A stretch of DNA of 64,000 nt, taken from Dipylidium caninum (taxonomy: Eukaryota; Platyhelminthes; Cestoda; Cyclophyllidea; Dipylidiidae). Below the pieces are notes generated by a model that saw only the letters and a list, made by a program, of their open reading frames with translations, had not been told where the DNA came from and made no database searches. Below, one piece after another: positions 25,501 to 38,449 of the stretch. A program made the position numbers and the translations under genes. Numbering within the stretch: position 1 is the first letter of the stretch; each line of letters starts with the position of its first letter. The stretch lies in NCBI GenBank assembly GCA_017562135.1, contig QEYB01000646.1:186001-250000 (forward strand), in the 5' to 3' direction.

Positions 25501-26752
25501 TAAGTGTCCTTTCAATGATCCATTTGTTTCGAATCAGAATTGTGAAGAGAGCAACGGCAAAAAGCTGCTCTATTGATGATAAGGCTAGTAACAGCTATCC
25601 AAAATCGACAAATCAGAAAATAGCAAGAAAATAATTGTTTCCAAAAGCACATTTTTCACTCGAGGCAGGATTTCGGAAACGAATCGTTATTAACACCGAC
25701 ACTGCGGTACATACGGCACTTTGGCGACAGACGGGAGAACTGGAATAGGAGGTAGAGGGCAGGGGGGGGAGGGGAGGGAAGGAGAGAAGGACGGAGCATC
25801 GGAAAAGGGTCTGGTAGCGGTTTATCAGTCTACCACATAACAGTCGAAGTGGCAGACGTCTGTCTGCCCGTCTGTACTTTAAATGAGACATTTCGGCGTA
25901 AAGGTGGCAATAGACATCCGTATTCGAAAGCGTGACTACCCCAACTCAGTGCAAGTATAACAGGGAAGATTCACGCGACCCCATGTGGCTACATCGGTAG
26001 CTCTCATCTCCAGACGAGAAAAGCGCAATTGGGAAATCAATTTAGTAAAATTTAAGCTTCAAATGTTACCCCTCAACAGACAGGAACTGTGGCTCCACGA
26101 TATCGTACTTGAGGACCCGGTAAAAGCGGGTGGCGATTGGAGTATTGCGTGGAGGTACATAACACATTGAGCGATCAAGACAATATGCTTCGTAGTTTGC
26201 AATCTAAGTTTTTTTGAGCGCTTTTCAACCCCTTTTAGCGCCTTCCCTTAATAGTCAGATAAGTGTTTCCTTCTCATCCTAATTGACACAATATGAAGTG
26301 GCCAACAAGGGATGAAATTCCGGAATGGACTCAGGTCGATACAAATAGGGCCACCAGATCAATTAATAAATTTAGTAATCCTAGTAACGAAGATAACAGT
26401 AGAATTCTTTAATTAGTCAAATTTAGGTAGATGATAGATGCTATTACTTATGTAGAGGTTGCAACAAATAATAAGATTGTCCCCAACCCGGTCTTCAGAT
26501 TATCCAAAACCACGCAAGACTATAAAACATACCAGTGGAAAGGAAAAAAGGTCAGAGAACACTGAGCGGCGAGTGAATAACTCGTCAATGCGGCCGTTAA
26601 AATCGAGATAATTTAGATTCTATTCCCGAGAAAATGTAAATTTCGATGACCACTTTTGATCAGACGACATCTCGAACTGAAGTCACACAAGTCGGATTCT
26701 ATTTCACTGCATCAGAGAATAAAAAACAGAAGAAGCAAACAAGACAACTGAC
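22526..26752. other. Intergenic stretch, no recognised gene
   Basis: GC content is lower than in 3-22 kb. Open frames such as plus 23176-23622 (148 codons), minus 24159-24491 and plus 25284-25634 were read, and none shows a known motif or a convincing exon structure. The 3' UTR of the Ajuba-type gene enters from the right. Confidence 0.45.
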
Positions 26753-29700
26753 TCAGCGTCCATCACACTCGTTGTTATAATAGCCTGGACGACTGGCTGA
26801 CAACCATGGCTTCGAAACTGGCCGCCTCTCAACAGAAAACGGTGAAGATCGTCCACCGCCGCCAGCAGGAGTGAAGAGCGGCTTGTTGCTGTGGGAGGTG
26901 GGAGTAGGTGAATAGACTTGCACAGGGGAGACAGAACCCTGCACCCGCAAATCACATGACGAGGCGAAAGAAGAAGACCCGTTGGAACCCCGACGACCAA
27001 GTTGGAGAATTAACGCATCCAAATTCTGTCCCGGGGCTGGAGTTGCTCCTATACGGGTGAGGTGACATTTGAGACAGAGCAAATGAATGCGCCCAGGTAA
27101 GCCGTCCTCCCCAGTTTCCACGTATGGGTAACAACGTGACGAGTCATCGTTGGAGAGCAGAAGATCACAATCCTGTCAACATTGGAAAATGATAAATTCT
27201 TAGGTTTCAAACTGCGGATACGTCATTGAGCCCAAACACTCTGGACCCTGATAGTGATCGACTACACGACACAAATACTCAAAAAACGAATAATCATGTG
27301 AAGAGACATTGCAATCCTGGTATTGGAGTTCTACATCCACAGTAATGTTGTACCTTTTTTCATTTATCCGTGGTATAAGATTGGTTCTCCAATTGAATCA
27401 AAATTTTTCGTAGTTGATGTTATTACTCGAGTATAAAGTTTCTAACTCTTTACATTATCGCTGGACTTTAATAGGGTGAAACATTCCCTGAAAGATAAAA
27501 ATAATAGCCCAAAACAAACATATCCCTGGGCAAAAGCCCGATTAGGGTGTTAGAAAATTGCGGCAAATGCCAAGATCCACATCAATAAATAGTGAATTGA
27601 AATAGTCTAAGGTAAGAATATGAAATAACTAATCGAAAACAAGCCTCACATTCGCCTTCGCTATAGTAAGCGAGTCTGCCGATAAAATTGGTTCACCAAA
27701 CCATAAATGGGCCGGGTGCGCTCAAAAAATATAAAGTGCCTACTCACACAGTCAAAGTAGCAATTTAAAGTAGATGTGTCATGGCCAAGACTTCGGGAGT
27801 AATAGACGAGCTCAATGATATCAACAGGGGCCCGCTAAGACGACTTCATTATGAACTAGGGAGGGGAAGAAGGGAACGGGAGGGGGTACTTTAGCCCACC
27901 TCCACGTTATTTTCACCTCATGTCGAAATCTAATGAGTCGAAAAGAGTTTAATTTTAGCGTAAATTGAGCTTGCCTCAACGCTGTCAACAACATAAATCC
28001 AATTTCAGAGCTGCAACGATTTATTTTCTATGCTGTTTAGTAAACGATAAGCAGGACAACACAGTAGATTAAAGAGTCCTCTAGTGAATGGGTGCTTAGA
28101 TATAGTCACCACGAAGAATAACACTTCGACACTGTAGGCAAGTAAAGCAGAGTTCAATCACGTATGAAAAAACGCTTAGCAGTAAAGATGAAAATTCGAA
28201 GCATTTGGAAGTATTTCCAACGCCCATAATGAAAGATAACGAGATAATCATGTCAACCTATTTGTTCTGCATCCAAAAGTTAGCATACTTAGAATCTCAA
28301 CACAATGCGCTACCGCAATAGACGGCATCAAGGAGGGGAGGAGAGAAGTAGCCGCGGCCAGATGCAGGCACGAATCCATCAGGATCAATTGTAGCCAAAG
28401 CATTTGTACGCTAGTCAAATAACAGGGCGCCTTCAGCACTCACCTCACAGCGATAGCACTCGATGTGGAACTCCTTGTTCATGGCAACCACGCGAAGAAC
28501 CTCATTGGTGCTCTATGAAAAATAGGAAGAGATTAGGGTGGCGTCGCACTAGGAAGTCATGGGGAATCATGAGTAGTAGGAAACAGTAGATAAAAACAGG
28601 ATGGAAGTGAGGTCAAAGTGAGTGGACAGTCGGACGGATTTGATTTGATGAGCGATTATGAAGTTGAATGGCCAAAAATCGACAGCCAGGCGAGTGAATG
28701 AGGAAACGAAATGCATGAGTTAACGCTCTAAATAGAGCAGTCGGAGAAGGATAGTAACAAACCGGGTCGGGAAGGATGGGATTTGCGCAAGCAGCACAGG
28801 TTGGCGCCGTAGCGAGGTAGAAGTCGTAGAGACAGAAAATGCGTCCACTTCGGTCCACGGTGAATGGCTCCTCATCCATGCACTTGTTGCAGATGGTGCA
28901 GCGAAAGCATCCCGGATGGTAAGACTTACCCATGGCCTGCAAAATCTGCCCCAAAATAATAATACACATTAGGGAATATCAAACACCAATGGACTTGTGT
29001 TTAGTGGCAAGAAGATAAAATGGAAGTGTTAATTACGCTTTAGAATGAGGGAATTTCTCAAGACCGGCTCGAAGTTTTGGTGTGGCAATTGACCAAAATC
29101 ACTTGGTAACATTTTTCGCCACGATTAACTTACAGTTTGAGCTATGATATGACCACAGACGGCGCAATTTTTGGCCATTCTTTGGAATCCACAGTACTAC
29201 AATATTAGAAAAGACGTAAAAAGATGTAATAATAAATCAGGTGCTGTTTGAAATAGGACAGACGAAAAAGAGACGTACGAGATAGTCTTCCTCGCAGTAG
29301 ATTTTGTCCTGGTCTTTGTAGAATGTCTTCCCGTGCAGCGTTCGTTCTAGGCATTGAAAATGGGGACGGGGATAGAGGGAGTAGTGCACACCTACGTGAT
29401 TTCATGTAAGCGTTTGAGGAATGTTAGGGAGTAACACGGGCGAAGAGTATTTGTGCAGTCTGAGGAAAGATCTAATTGCCACCACAATAGAGATTCTTCT
29501 CAGTCAAAAGCATCGGCTACCAATTTGATACAAATTCAACCACAAGAGTATAAGCAAAACAGTTATTCAATGCTCCAAAAAAGTCGACCTCGCCAATGCA
29601 CACACACCCATTAAGACTAAACGATGTGTATAATAGACTCGTTCTTCCAAAAATTTTGGTTTAATTGCCCCATTTAAACATACTCAATGAAAAAAGTTGA

Positions 29701-31632
29701 GAACAGTTTCAGCCATCTTGCGTCGATTGACAGTTGTCAGTGGGTAGGGGAAAAAGAAATAAGGAAGGTCTTTTATTTATTTAATCACGTGAAGAAAAGC
29801 AAATGACTTGGCCACCATAAAGAATCGAAAGGAAGAGAAGGGGAGAAGAATTAGCAGCACGAATTTGAGGAGGATGAGGTTGAAAGAAGCATCGGAGGAA
29901 GGTGGAGCGAAGCAGTTGATAGGACAGAAAGCACCCACAATTGGTGCATAAGGCGTGTAGGTGCATTCAACATGCACATGGTTTATATGCGTGAAAGCCA
30001 GAAAAGCACTATTGGATAGCCGACCCCTAATGCGCGCATCGATGAGTCGCGTAACTGACAAAGTGGAATTAGATGAAGGAAATTGATCTGCTAAGTAGAA
30101 AGAGGGACAGTGTCATGGTAGGTAGTTCATTTAAAAAAGAAAACGGAAGATGGGAAACGGTGGTGCTAGGGAACACAGTGGGTGGGAAGGAGTGGGGAGG
30201 GGAGGAGAGATCTATGACTTACGACAACAACAGCAGATGAAGCACTCATCATGGTAGAAGCATCCCAGGGCTTGGCAAGCCGTCGCCACATTGGTGATTC
30301 GAGAGTCGCACTTGGGACAGACGCCCAGAGTAGGACACGAGGAGTGGAGGGATACGGCAGCGCCAGATGAGGAGCGACGTAGGACGACAGGATGGTGGTG
30401 CAGAGTATCTGCAATGGATGATGGAAAAAGACGTCGTTCAGAGGAGAGCATCGATAATTGCCAAAATTAGGCCAGCCTCCTTTCTACTTGTCGAGATCAA
30501 AGTTGCACACACAATAGTGGCACCTCTTAGGCGCGACGACCTCTGTTAACACGCGTGTATGTGTACGGAGGTGGGAGAAGGCGAGGCCTCATTGGCTGTG
30601 AGGGTAACGTGCACCTTTCAGGCTTGGCCAATGCACGCAATGCGGAATGATTTGATGGTGCGGTGCAAATAACCTACTGACAAATCAAGACTTAGGTGCG
30701 TTGGCATATTTGTTTTAATTTCCTTAAAAGTGCGCAGGCTTTTCGGTATCACTCGTTTTCGGTTATGACAGTTTGTTAGCTCCAGGCAGAAATACTTCTT
30801 ACGAGGTTGTCGGGAGGACTTTGGTGAGCCAAATAAAATTAATGATATTTTTAAAATTACTTTGTTGACCTATCAATAAAACAAATATTTTGTGAACCAC
30901 ATTGTGGCAGTTAACAATGCGAGATATTTGTCTACAACTAATTTCGAATCAAGCCTGCTTATACGGAGAGGTCAGGTCGACTGCGGATTTACTTTAAAAC
31001 GATGCCATAGAAAGAAAATATAAACGCGCAGAGACTATCACAGCTTTCTGACTAATGTTACGTGAGGACATCTGGACACTTTATTTCATATCAGTCAGAA
31101 TGCCTCTTCAGCATTCGATGGAGACAGATTAGCCACCAGAACTTCAACTTGAAAGATAAAATGGTTAAGGAAATGGTTCAGCAAGCGGTAAGGGGTAGGA
31201 ATAGATTAAATTTTATCTCCTCCAACGCTACAAGTAGGCCAAAATGAGGTTTTATGGTATCAGGGCCTTATATTGAGGGGACCTCAAAAGCGGAAACTCA
31301 CCGGATTTCCATTCAGTAGAAAGAGGGGCACCGACAGCCGACGCAGCAATACTGGCAGGAGAGCTTTTAGCTGATGCTACCGGGTGAGAACGGAGATCAC
31401 TTGGAATAGAGCGACGATTGAAGAAACGATTTGCATCAGTGGATGCAGGCGGGGAGAAGGTGATATTGAGGGCGGTAGATACCCGATGACCCGAGGGGTC
31501 AAATGAAGGCAGCTTGCTGGAGGTCGAAGGGGGCGAGGCAAGACTGGATAGGTTGGAGATGGTGGGCGGTGCGGCAATTATTGTATGTTTAGATGCGTAA
31601 GGTGGTGGCGGGGGGGGTGATGTGGATTGCAT
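26753..31632 (-). CDS. ajuba: Ajuba/LIMD1/WTIP-family protein with three LIM domains
   Basis: Exons on minus: 31302-31632, 30223-30408, 29279-29346, 29134-29196, 28763-28945, 28444-28512 and 26753-27172 (stop 26753-26755). Phases are 1,1,0,0,0,0, giving 439 residues. The first exon is Ser/Pro-rich, like the family's unstructured N-terminus. LIM1 starts about residue 141 ([10 protein letters not shown]...[14 protein letters not shown]). LIM2 starts about 206 (CAVCGHII...[16 protein letters not shown]). LIM3 starts about 268 ([12 protein letters not shown]...[12 protein letters not shown]...HLLCLKCHL). The [16 protein letters not shown] signature and the close spacing of the LIM domains are typical of Ajuba, LIMD1 and WTIP, scaffolds at cell junctions that restrain LATS/Warts. 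After LIM3 there is a tail of about 100 residues not usual for the family. An AG just before ATG 31632 leaves room for an upstream exon, so the start is uncertain. Confidence 0.92.
27173..28443. other. Last intron of the Ajuba-type gene
   Basis: This 1.27-kb AT-rich intron splits LIM3 between ...CYRCE and DCDLLLS. A frame at minus 28248-28439 next to the preceding exon was considered as an alternative end but lacks the LIM cysteines, whereas the exon at 26753-27172 restores them. Confidence 0.7.
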
Positions 31633-34600
31633 GACTGAACTATTATAAAAGAAACAACAATCGGTAACGAATTAATACTCATATTTTACGGGGATGGGTT
31701 AATATATGAACTAACAAGCACCTAATAAAGCTGTGCATATGATCAATATGACAGTTAGAGTTCAATGTAAAGCGAGATTGCAACCAGAAAAAATGCATTC
31801 AGAAGCGTGATAAATTAACCTTTTCTGATTTCAACTCAGTGGCGTTGAAGAGGATAATGAAAGGGCGAATCTCAAAAGCCGGAGAATTATGGAAAATGAA
31901 AAGCGGCTGCAGATGACCAAAATTACCCAAACTAGTGCAAGAAATCCACCATATAATATCAATGGGAGCGTGGAATAAGGGGGATTTGTATACTTATCTT
32001 TACTGGCAAACCAATATACAAATCAAACAACCGCTCTATCATTAAAAAAACGAGAACTGAGGGTAGCATTTTGAAAAAAACCTAATAATTTTTCGCAGTC
32101 ATTATGTACATCGGATAGAAAGGTTACGTAAGTCCGTCATGAAACAAGACAAAGTGCACCACTCTGCAATTAAGGTGTCTGTTAAGATAGGAAATAATTT
32201 TGCGAGAAGTCCCAACTTCGCCACGATTAAAAGTGTAGCAGTTCACCGAGACCTAGCAAATAAATATGGAAAAAAAAATTTATCAAGTTCTTCACATCTG
32301 GTAAAGTCACATTATCAAGATGGACTGTGACCCAACAAAAACGTTTATTTTAAGCCTACTGATGTTTGAGATTTTCGGAATTTAATCGGTTCACTGTCAC
32401 AATTACCTACACGGAAGACAGATATAAGTGGTGACATTGAATGCTTTTAAGTGACCTTCCTCAACAGAAAAATTTGGTAGGTGGGGGAAAGACGCCCATT
32501 TCTTTGACCATTTAAAAAACAAAAATAAATCTTTTTATAAAGGATTACAAACGTGATTGAATCTTGTGGAAGTTTAGGAACCTTAAAATTTGTTCAACGA
32601 ACAAAGCAACAATAGTGAAAGCGAATAGGAATACAGCAGTTGGAAAAGTCACAGCTTGAAGGTGTGGGATGAACTTGCCTGAGAAAAACGCATGTGAGAA
32701 GAAATGTATTCGCACATATTGTGTGCAAACCCACTAGCAGCAAACAGCAATAATGTAGGTTCATGAGTAAGATCATAAATAAGTTTTGAAGCATTGGCGA
32801 CTGCTATAACAATCGGAGAAAGGTTCAGCGGAGTGGGTTTAAATATGTTCAGAAGCATTTACATGAATTTAAGTAATGTGACACAAATAGTACAAAAGAT
32901 GTTTAAGCAAAAACAAGTAAAGTAAAGGAGCATCCAACTTTAACGGCATCCTGCACGGTCTAGCATCTGCCATGTTAACGATAAGAGAAATTTTTTGAAA
33001 CCATAGTTAGAAATTACGAAAAAAACAAACTAGCGCAATAGACCGATGGCCCGAAAAACAAAACAGAAACTATAATAACTAATAATCAGAGTATAAACCG
33101 AAGGAGCTCACCCAGGAAGAGAAGATAATAAAGCGAATCGACAAAGGGTCATTCAGTATCGCATAAAATTATCAATACAAAATCAAAGCAAATAAGCATG
33201 ATAGAATGAAAAGCCCATAAAATTTAAAAGGCAATTAAAAGAAAATTCCGGTCCAGAGGGTAAAGGTGACGGTTAAAGTAATGCACGTCGAAAGGTGTGG
33301 AAAACCACAAAAGCACACAAGGTTTATTTAAAGAGACAGACTTCGGGCGTATATGCGATAGTAAGCCGGAAACAGATATTAAAAGATAGAAAATAACAAA
33401 TTTTGGCTAAAGAGAACTCCTACAAATGGACATGGAAATCACACCGTCACATTGCTAACCCATATTTTTGAAATTGGTGCACAGAATAAAATTAGTAGAT
33501 ATAACATACGGCGCAGACCTGCATTACCTATAGCGACTTCGCCAATTCATTATGCTTGCACAAGGGTTAACGCGCACATAGTCACAATGTCTTATATAGT
33601 CGTGCCTATCACATACAAACGAAATCGGAAAAGCTTCATTTAACGGCGAGTAGGACTATTTGGCCCTCAACATAGAAAATGAATAAATACGCTGGAGGTT
33701 GGATCAGGAAAACCTGCCGATAACAAGCTTTAACTATAATTTTGGGTTTGGAATAAAGTTTGCCTTAATTACTTCTTAATCTCGCAAACCAACTCGGCCT
33801 TGAGGCATCCAACTCATGGAATAAAATTGAGCACTATTTAAAGAACCCAAATTTTATTATATAAGTTTCCTAACGAAAGCTCAGTGGATACACAAAGGGC
33901 TTGAAAGAAGCCGAGGATATTATTGCATAACTTAATGTCGTGAAGCTTGTTGGGCAATATTATTTGTCAGTATACCATGTTCTCAAGCAGATTTGAGCCC
34001 CGATTTTGATTGAAATGTAGTATATTGCCATCAGATGTTTGTAAATACTTGAATTCTGCCTCTCAAGCCCATATAAATGAAAGATTTTTGCATAGGCTGA
34101 TTAGCCCGAATAATTGAATTGAAATAGTCAATATAAATAAAATTCAATCACCAGCAATTGCACCCGTTCGTTTAAAATATAAATAAAAAATTAAATTATA
34201 CAACGCTATTTGTTAAAGTAAAGTGCTCGTGGCATCTCAAGTTAGTAAACGTAAATAACCTAGGCCGGAATTGTTTGTACCTTCTCCGTTTAGGGCGGCT
34301 GTTTTGTCGTTTCCTGTTGTTGCGATAGACTGGTCTTTTCCCTGGGGCTGCGGTGCCGACGGCCTTAAAGATCTTACCGAATGAATTTTATTTTGTAAGA
34401 TTTGCCTATGTATACCGCAAGGTTCCCATATTTTGTGCATGTATTTTTAGTGTCTTAGCTTGTTCCTTTGTTCCATACGCCTGATTAGATCTAGCGCCTC
34501 AATTACCATACGGCGAGATTTTTTGACATTCTGGCTTTCTCATATTTGGTTGTTTTTGTGTCTTCCATTTTACTGAAAACCTTCGAAATTATCATATTTT

Positions 34601-34940
34601 TCAGCACATGGTAATATACTAGCCATATGAATCGGCGCTTCTGGCGTGTCGTGAATCCCTTTGAAGTTAAGGAATCTCGAAAATGGTAGTTTTCTATTCA
34701 CCCACTCTTTCATTTCCCGATTGATATTTCCACAATTTTACCCTTTAACTCCTCCCTTACCCATAAATAACCTCCTTCTAATTAATAATATTTTTGTTAT
34801 AATCACTAAAAATGGCTTTTTATGAAATTTGGGTGAATATTTGGCCTAGTTATTTTACTTTCGCTGCGCACATTGGTGCGTATGGCTTTTGCGTCTCTCA
34901 ACTTTGCCTGTCCTCATATACCCCCATTTTGTTTTCACAG
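31633..34940. other. AT-rich intergenic region between divergent Ajuba-type and MOB1 genes
   Basis: About 3.3 kb separate the visible 5' coding ends of the two head-to-head genes. The region should hold both promoters, any 5' UTR or small first exons, and probably the first coding exon of MOB1. No open frame with recognisable content was found. Confidence 0.5.
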
Positions 34941-37900
34941 CAATCGTGCAGGCTCTCGTACTTTTCGACAGAAGAAGAACAGTGGGGGTGACTGTACCCG
35001 GAATGGTGGTGCTTCTAACACCGCAGCTGGTGCAAACGCTGGCTCTTCTGGAGTTGCGGCTAACACCGTCATCGGGGTGTGTATTCTTCCCCCAGAAGCA
35101 GCGGGGACTCTAGGCAGTGGGGATCTCAAACAGGCTGTCCGTCTACCCACAGGCGAGGATCTCTGCGAGTGGGTAGCTGTCAATAGTGAGTGAATACACC
35201 CATACCGTGGTATCTGCGTGACATTCATTCATTTATGCATATTGATTTTTTAAACAATTCTTCCAGCTGTCGAGTTCTTCCAGCAGATAAACATGCTCTA
35301 TGGAACTTTGGCGGAATTTTGCACCGACGCATCCTGTCCAATCATGTCCGCGGGCCCGCGCTACGAGTATTATTGGGCTGACGGACAGACGGTAAAAAAG
35401 CCGATAAAGTGCTCCGCTCCTCGATATATTAACAATTTGATGAATTGGACGCAGAATCAATTAGAGAATGAGGCTATATTTCCCTCAAAAATAGGTGCGT
35501 TTTCACATTCATTAAGTCGTCATAGTGGAATATGTTACATTTTGCCAAATATTTATGACGAACCATTTTTAGACATTAAGAAAGCTTATCTCGTAGTGAA
35601 GTCAAATGAAAACAAAATTTTTTTTCCAACTCAGTTTGCGACTCATGTTTCATTTCATTTCGACTAAACGTCCGACTGTTGTATCATTTAAATCGCATTA
35701 TGGTCACAAAATTGCGAAATAGATTTTCATTAGACATTTCCATAGCAGAATTTGTAATGCTGGAAATTTTAAAGAAAGAAGGCAATTGTTAGCCTCATGT
35801 TGTGATGAGATCTATAATGGTATCCTAACGTTCATCCACGATGCGAATGTATTTTGCTCTGGTGGATCCAACCATTAGAAATGAACAGACTGAGCACGGA
35901 AGTGTTTGAATCAAAAAAACATATTAGACTTAAATTTACTCAAACAAAAATTATATACGGTAGAAATACGTACACGAAATATAGAGGAAGGGGAAAATTT
36001 TAAGTGAAAATAATCGTCGCACAATGTGGACTAAATAAATAATTTGCCCCTCAAAAGAAATCGCAATACATGATAACGTCTTTATAAAATTTCCTGGTCT
36101 GATCACAATAAAATGCATTCTTTTTTACTAGCGGGTGGGTTGTGACCATGGCCATTTTGTTGTTGGCCATCGTTGGGTGAGGTAGGCAAGTAGTGCTAGG
36201 CCTAATAGGCTGGGTGGTGTTGGAGTCTAGCGATTTGCAAATGAGTCGTTGGAAAGACAGCAATGGGAGTGTTAACGGTAAGACTTAAGCGCAAGCGTGG
36301 TTTGAGGTCTACCTCGGAGGACTCAATATGGGTTAGGTGGGAGAAGTGAGTTATTTGATGATGGTGGAATCAACCCAGTGTTGGATGTGTGGTCTCCTGT
36401 GTCCGATGTGTAGGGTAGAGGCGATGGGTGGGCGTTGCTCAGTAGAGGAAATTGTAGCCGGTGACGTGGCTAATTTGACAATGGGGTTGTGAGAAGTCTC
36501 AGACGCGAGGAGGGAGAACTCGGGAGTCGGCAATTGTGTCTGGACGAATCGTTGATGGGGCTTGAATTCGACAACGCTAAGGGGGCCAACGCTGGCTGTT
36601 TATTGTTGGCCGATGTCGCCAGTGCGTGCTCTTGACGCGAGTATAGACAGTGCAAAGGTGAGTTCAACAGTGAGGAGGCTTGACATGTTTGACAGTGTCT
36701 TAAGTGCTGGGGTATTTATTGGGGTCGTTGATGTCGCTCAGGGTTCTGTTCTGACCTGTACTGCCACACCCCAACCTGTTCTGTTGTGCAGGTACAGTGC
36801 TGCTTCTGCTGGTTTCACCTGCACTCTTATTCATATTTGTGTGCTACTTAGGCCTTGCTTCTCGATAGTCATTTCTATTTCTGCTTACCCTCTTTTCACC
36901 TTTCTGTCACTTTCGCCCCTCCTTTTCACCCCCACTCTGTTGAAGCATCCTACTCGCTGCAATATTGGAATGCCTTCTTGCCTCCTCTTACTTTATTGTC
37001 GCAAATACCTGCGCCTACTTTTTTCTTACCTTTCGATTTCCATAATTGTCCTCCTCTGCCTCCAGTATCGACATTAACCGTGCCCTTGTTATCTACTTTT
37101 CGCCTTTGACCTTCGATTCAACTTTCACTACTTTGTTTTGACCCGAGAAATTATTACCTACCCCTCCTTAAACAGCGATCGCGATTGGCCTTCATGGAAG
37201 TGATTCTCTGTACTTTAGACTCGGGTTGCTGGATTTGTGTATGGGCATATAGGATGTGATGACCCGTGACCCTTCCTACTCTCCAACACGCACGCACAGG
37301 AAGTGTGCGACGGTGATGTGAATAGGATAAACTGCTGGTGTTTGCATGCGTGTGTGCATGTTGTGCGCAATTGGCCTCAATGATAACGTAAGGGTGAAGT
37401 TAGTGGAACACTTTGCCGCTGCCGTGTGAGTGTGATATCGTCAATTTACTCGACATTATCGTCTGAATTAAAGTAGGCCGCCTTGAATTACGTCCGACGA
37501 AGTGCCATGGCTAGAAAAGATTGCCTCTTACGTAGCGTGTCAGCAGCCCCAGAGGTGAGAGACGATGGCGTCAAGCGAAGGCTACCCCTCTCCTACTTTC
37601 CACAAAGTGGTAGCAGGGGTAACGTGATACCGCCTAGTTGTAGGGTTGTTTTCTTTACTTTCCTCTTCAATTTTTAGGAGTCCCTTTTCCGCCTAACTTC
37701 CTCAAGGTGACCAAAGCCATCCTGAAACGTCTTTTCCGAGTCTACGCGCACATCTACAATGTGCACTTTCGTGAGGTTCAACTGCTCGACGAGGCCACTC
37801 ATTTAAACACCTCTTTCAAGCATTTCGTCTACTTTGTTCTCGTAAGTGTTGTACGCCTCCTCTTCATCTACCTTCCTTCACTTCACCGCCCTTTTTGTAC

Positions 37901-38449
37901 GCGAATTTGTGGCTGGCTTCCGTCAGAAGTGCTCACATGATTGCGGGTCAACTGTTCTCCTGACCTCTAATAAGCCTAATCAAGATTCACCCATCTTGAT
38001 ACCCTCAGGTAGCGGAGAGGTTTCCCAGTTTTTCTGACTAACAGGTCACGAGGGAAGCCTTTATTCCCTCAGCAAACATTATGAGCAGCCCTGTCCTCTT
38101 GTGCAGTTCAGATGTAGGCAGGAGTGCCCGGCTATTATTATGGCGTCTCCTCGACCTGCATATGTCGCGAAAACATGTACACTAACATCGCCCCGCTGTG
38201 TGAAGCCCTCTACAGGGTCCCCTGCCAACGGGAGAGACAGCACCATTCAATTCACCGCTATGATTGGACGGCTGTAAGGAAAGATAGACAAAGAGATGAT
38301 AGAGTGAAGACAAACAACATCATTTTTTTCCTCTCTCTTCTCGCACACCAATGCAGGAGTTCGACTTGGTGCGATCTGTAGAATTGGAGCCCCTTCAACC
38401 CGTTATCGATGTTACTGACAGCACCCAAACCGGACCGTCCAGCCAGTAA
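34941..38449 (+). CDS. MOB1: MOB1, co-activator of LATS/NDR kinases (Hippo pathway)
   Basis: Exons: 34941-35185, 35267-35494, 37678-37841 and 38357-38449 (stop 38447-38449), with phases 1,1,0. The protein follows animal MOB1 almost throughout: GDLKQAVRLPTGEDLCEWVA, FFQQINMLYGTLAEFC, SAGPRYEYYWADG, KKPIKCSAPRYINNLM, ILKRLFRVYAHIYNVHF and HLNTSFKHFVYF. The zinc ligands are present (EFCTDASC and AHIYNVH). Both Thr sites phosphorylated by MST/Hippo in the family, in GSRTF and GTLGSG, are kept, but the linker between them is Gly/Ala-rich and about 42 residues instead of 16. The start codon exon (MSFLF... in relatives) was not found; acceptor TTTTCACAG precedes 34941. The last two exons lie in a palindrome and are duplicated at 45616-46536. 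In this copy the C-terminus ends at TGPSSQ because of one extra base compared with the duplicate. Confidence 0.93.
36142..36780 (-). repeat. TMEM14 3'-flank repeat inside MOB1 intron 3
   Basis: 36142-36340 matches the sequence just downstream of TMEM14 copies A and B (41.07-41.27 and 42.97-43.17 kb). After about 320 bp of extra sequence, the match resumes at roughly 36680-36770 (TTTGACAGTGT...GCTGGGGTATTTATTGGGGT). The palindrome places the same arrangement at 47.45-48.08 kb. TMEM14 coding sequence itself is missing at this site. Confidence 0.8.

Noticed and set aside
28248..28439. Alternative last exon for the Ajuba-type gene directly behind 28444-28512
   Set aside because: It lacks the cysteines needed to finish LIM3, while the exon at 26753-27172 restores them in phase.
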